From Phycisphaerae bacterium (GTDB taxonomy: Bacteria; Planctomycetota; Phycisphaerae; Phycisphaerales; SM1A02), in NCBI GenBank assembly GCA_002709295.1, contig PAQL01000033.1:1-47583 (forward strand): 47,583 bases of DNA, written 5' to 3'. A program made the translations under genes and the position numbers. Positions within the stretch are counted from its first letter, which is position 1; every line of letters begins with the position of its first letter. Below the pieces are notes generated by a model that saw nothing but the letters and a program-made list of their open reading frames with translations, made no database searches and was not told where the DNA came from. This document shows positions 44,221 to 47,583 of this stretch, in pieces.

Positions 44221-44724
44221 ATGCGGTGTCTTCAGCCGTTCACGTGGTGTCTGTTGGTTGTCTTGGTGGGCTGCCAGAGCGGTGACAAAGAAGATGGCAG
44301 CTCCGCTTCGGTCGATACGGCTGCGGATACGGCTGCCGATGCGGGCCCCACCCCGGGCGCTTTGTTGCTCACGATCCGCATCGATCTCGGCTCTTCTGAA
44401 CTTTCGGGGGACTGCATCGGAACGATGAACGGTGCGGATGCGGACACATCGATCGACGGCACGGGCAGCTGCACCATGAGTGGCGACCTGGACAACTGGG
44501 GCAGCTTGTCCGGCACCCTCGAGGGGACGATCTCGGACCTGAGCGCGAGCGGAGTCTATGAGGTGGTCCTGTACGAGGAGGTCATGTCGATACCCTGGAC
44601 AGGCAGCGTGACCGACGACCAGGTCGAGGGCACCCTGAGCAGCTCCGACTCAGTCAAGGCCCCCGGATTTGATGACACCTATGTTCCGATCTTTTTCGAC
44701 GGCACCTTCGACTACGGCCGCTGA
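44221..44724 (+). CDS. Small lipoprotein with codon use unlike its neighbours
   Basis: 167 residues. Lipobox VLVGC (Cys18). After an Asp/Ala-rich linker (TAADTAADAG) there is one beta-rich domain of about 120 residues (LLLTIRIDLG, GSLSGTLEGTISDL, TGSVTDDQVEGTLS) with no known family. In its first 40 codons I count 14 ending in A or T, against 3 of 40 in the next gene, so it may have a different origin. GGAGAG precedes ATG 44221. It lies between the intact RCC1 gene end and a fragmentary second copy of that end. Confidence 0.8.
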   Translation: MRCLQPFTWCLLVVLVGCQSGDKEDGSSASVDTAADTAADAGPTPGALLLTIRIDLGSSELSGDCIGTMNGADADTSIDGTGSCTMSGDLDNWGSLSGTLEGTISDLSASGVYEVVLYEEVMSIPWTGSVTDDQVEGTLSSSDSVKAPGFDDTYVPIFFDGTFDYGR

Positions 44725-44734
44725 GCGTGCCCAA

Positions 44735-44773
44735 GGCGCGGACACCTTTGGCCAGGTGTCGAACCGGCCGTAA
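44735..44773 (+). pseudogene. Fragment of a second RCC1 gene 3' end
   Basis: The 36 bases 44735-44770 match 44068-44103 with three to four mismatches. In the same frame as the parent they read GADTFGQVSNRP then TAA (44771-44773); the parent reads GADTFGQVSDRP then GGPR-stop. It starts ten bases past the stop of the 44221-44724 gene. Confidence 0.8.
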
Positions 44774-44833
44774 ATCTTCGGACCTGGGCAGGTCTGCATT
44801 GCCCCGACGCCCAGCCGCTTGCGAAGATGCGGC

Positions 44834-47097
<2,264 letters not shown>

Positions 47098-47101
<4 letters not shown>

Positions 47102-47583
47102 GACACGCACAGCTGATTTGCTTGCTGGCCCTGGGCTGCGGCGGCGACCTGAGCAAGACCATCGACACCACCCCCGAGGGGGACGCGGCTGGGGAGTGCA
47201 CCGACACGCTGGACAACGACGACAACGGGCTGGTGGACTGCGCCGACCCCGGCTGTGCGGCCGCCCCCGACTGCACCGACACCGGGCTCAGCCCAGACAA
47301 CGCCCCACCCTCGGCGCCCACCGTGGCCATCACGCCCGCCGATCCGGAGGCCGGCGAGGCGCTCACCTGCACGCTCCTCACACCGGGCGAAGACCCCGAC
47401 GGCGACCCGGTCACCCACCGCTTTGCCTGGGAGGTCGGCGGCGCCGGCACCGCCTTTGCCAGCGAGACCGTGCCCGCCGCAGAGACCGGTCCCGAAGAGA
47501 CCTGGACCTGCATCGTGACCCCCGACGACGGCACGAGCACCGGCCCGTCCGCCAGCGACAGCGTCACCACCCAAGCCGCCAAC
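47098..47583 (+). CDS. Ig-like lipoprotein, coupled, 3'-truncated by window edge
   Basis: 162 codons visible, open to the end of the window. It starts with GTG at 47098, which overlaps the TGA of the upstream gene (GTGA), and GGAGG lies at 47088-47092. The signal peptide is short and ends LALGC (Cys14). A Cys-rich acidic motif (CTDTLDNDDNGLVDCADPGC) is followed by an Ig-like domain (PPSAPTVAITPADPEAGE, WTCIVTPDDG). This N-terminus is clearly paralogous to that of the gene at 44834. The rest of the protein is beyond the edge; a repeat or propeller domain is likely. Confidence 0.85.

Overview
The window is about 47.6 kb of uniformly GC-rich DNA with strong third-position G/C bias. It looks like a Myxococcota ("deltaproteobacterial") chromosome, possibly from an uncultured lineage. 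The evidence is a MYXO-CTERM-type C-terminus (37088-37858), MopE-type D/N/C-rich metal-binding motifs, metzincin, FG-GAP and RCC1 lipoproteins, a heme-c/copper monooxygenase lipoprotein, and a giant eCIS_core (DUF4157) protein. I read 37 protein genes, the first and last cut by the window edges, plus one internally deleted transporter gene. I found no rRNA, tRNA, CRISPR array, transposase, integrase or phage structural gene.

Layout. 1-8.7 kb: a GAF-GGDEF diguanylate cyclase, a secreted HEAT-like protein, a metzincin lipoprotein, an OPT transporter remnant, two tandem MopE/propeller lipoproteins, and a membrane sulfatase-fold enzyme coupled to a pterin-synthase-like gene. 8.8-17.1 kb: lipoproteins with very acidic linkers, an unrecognised 623-residue protein without signal peptide, a heme-c/copper monooxygenase lipoprotein, and a DUF2237-PNPOx pair. 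17.1-24.2 kb: one minus-strand operon encoding an 1812-residue protein with an eCIS_core domain at each end, a 202-residue unknown and a TPR protein. 24.6-38.4 kb: mostly metabolism and redox, with a CRTAC1-like lipoprotein, GMC oxidoreductase, NOX5-like NADPH oxidase, aldose epimerase, CPBP protease, divergent bioB/bioF, a hybrid histidine kinase and a MYXO-CTERM protein. 38.5-47.6 kb: a C39-like cysteine peptidase followed by a cluster of large modular surface lipoproteins (LamG/lectin, RCC1, FG-GAP).

How it fits together. Fourteen of 37 genes carry a lipobox, so much of the window builds a secreted or surface layer. The main candidates for an undescribed system are the double-ended eCIS_core operon and a repeated genomic scar. 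In two places a small gene lies between the 3' end of a large lipoprotein gene and a shortened second copy of that same 3' end. At two other genes the last five codons, including the stop, are repeated in tandem with a 15-bp period. Together these suggest that gene 3' ends are recombination or slippage hot spots in this genome.
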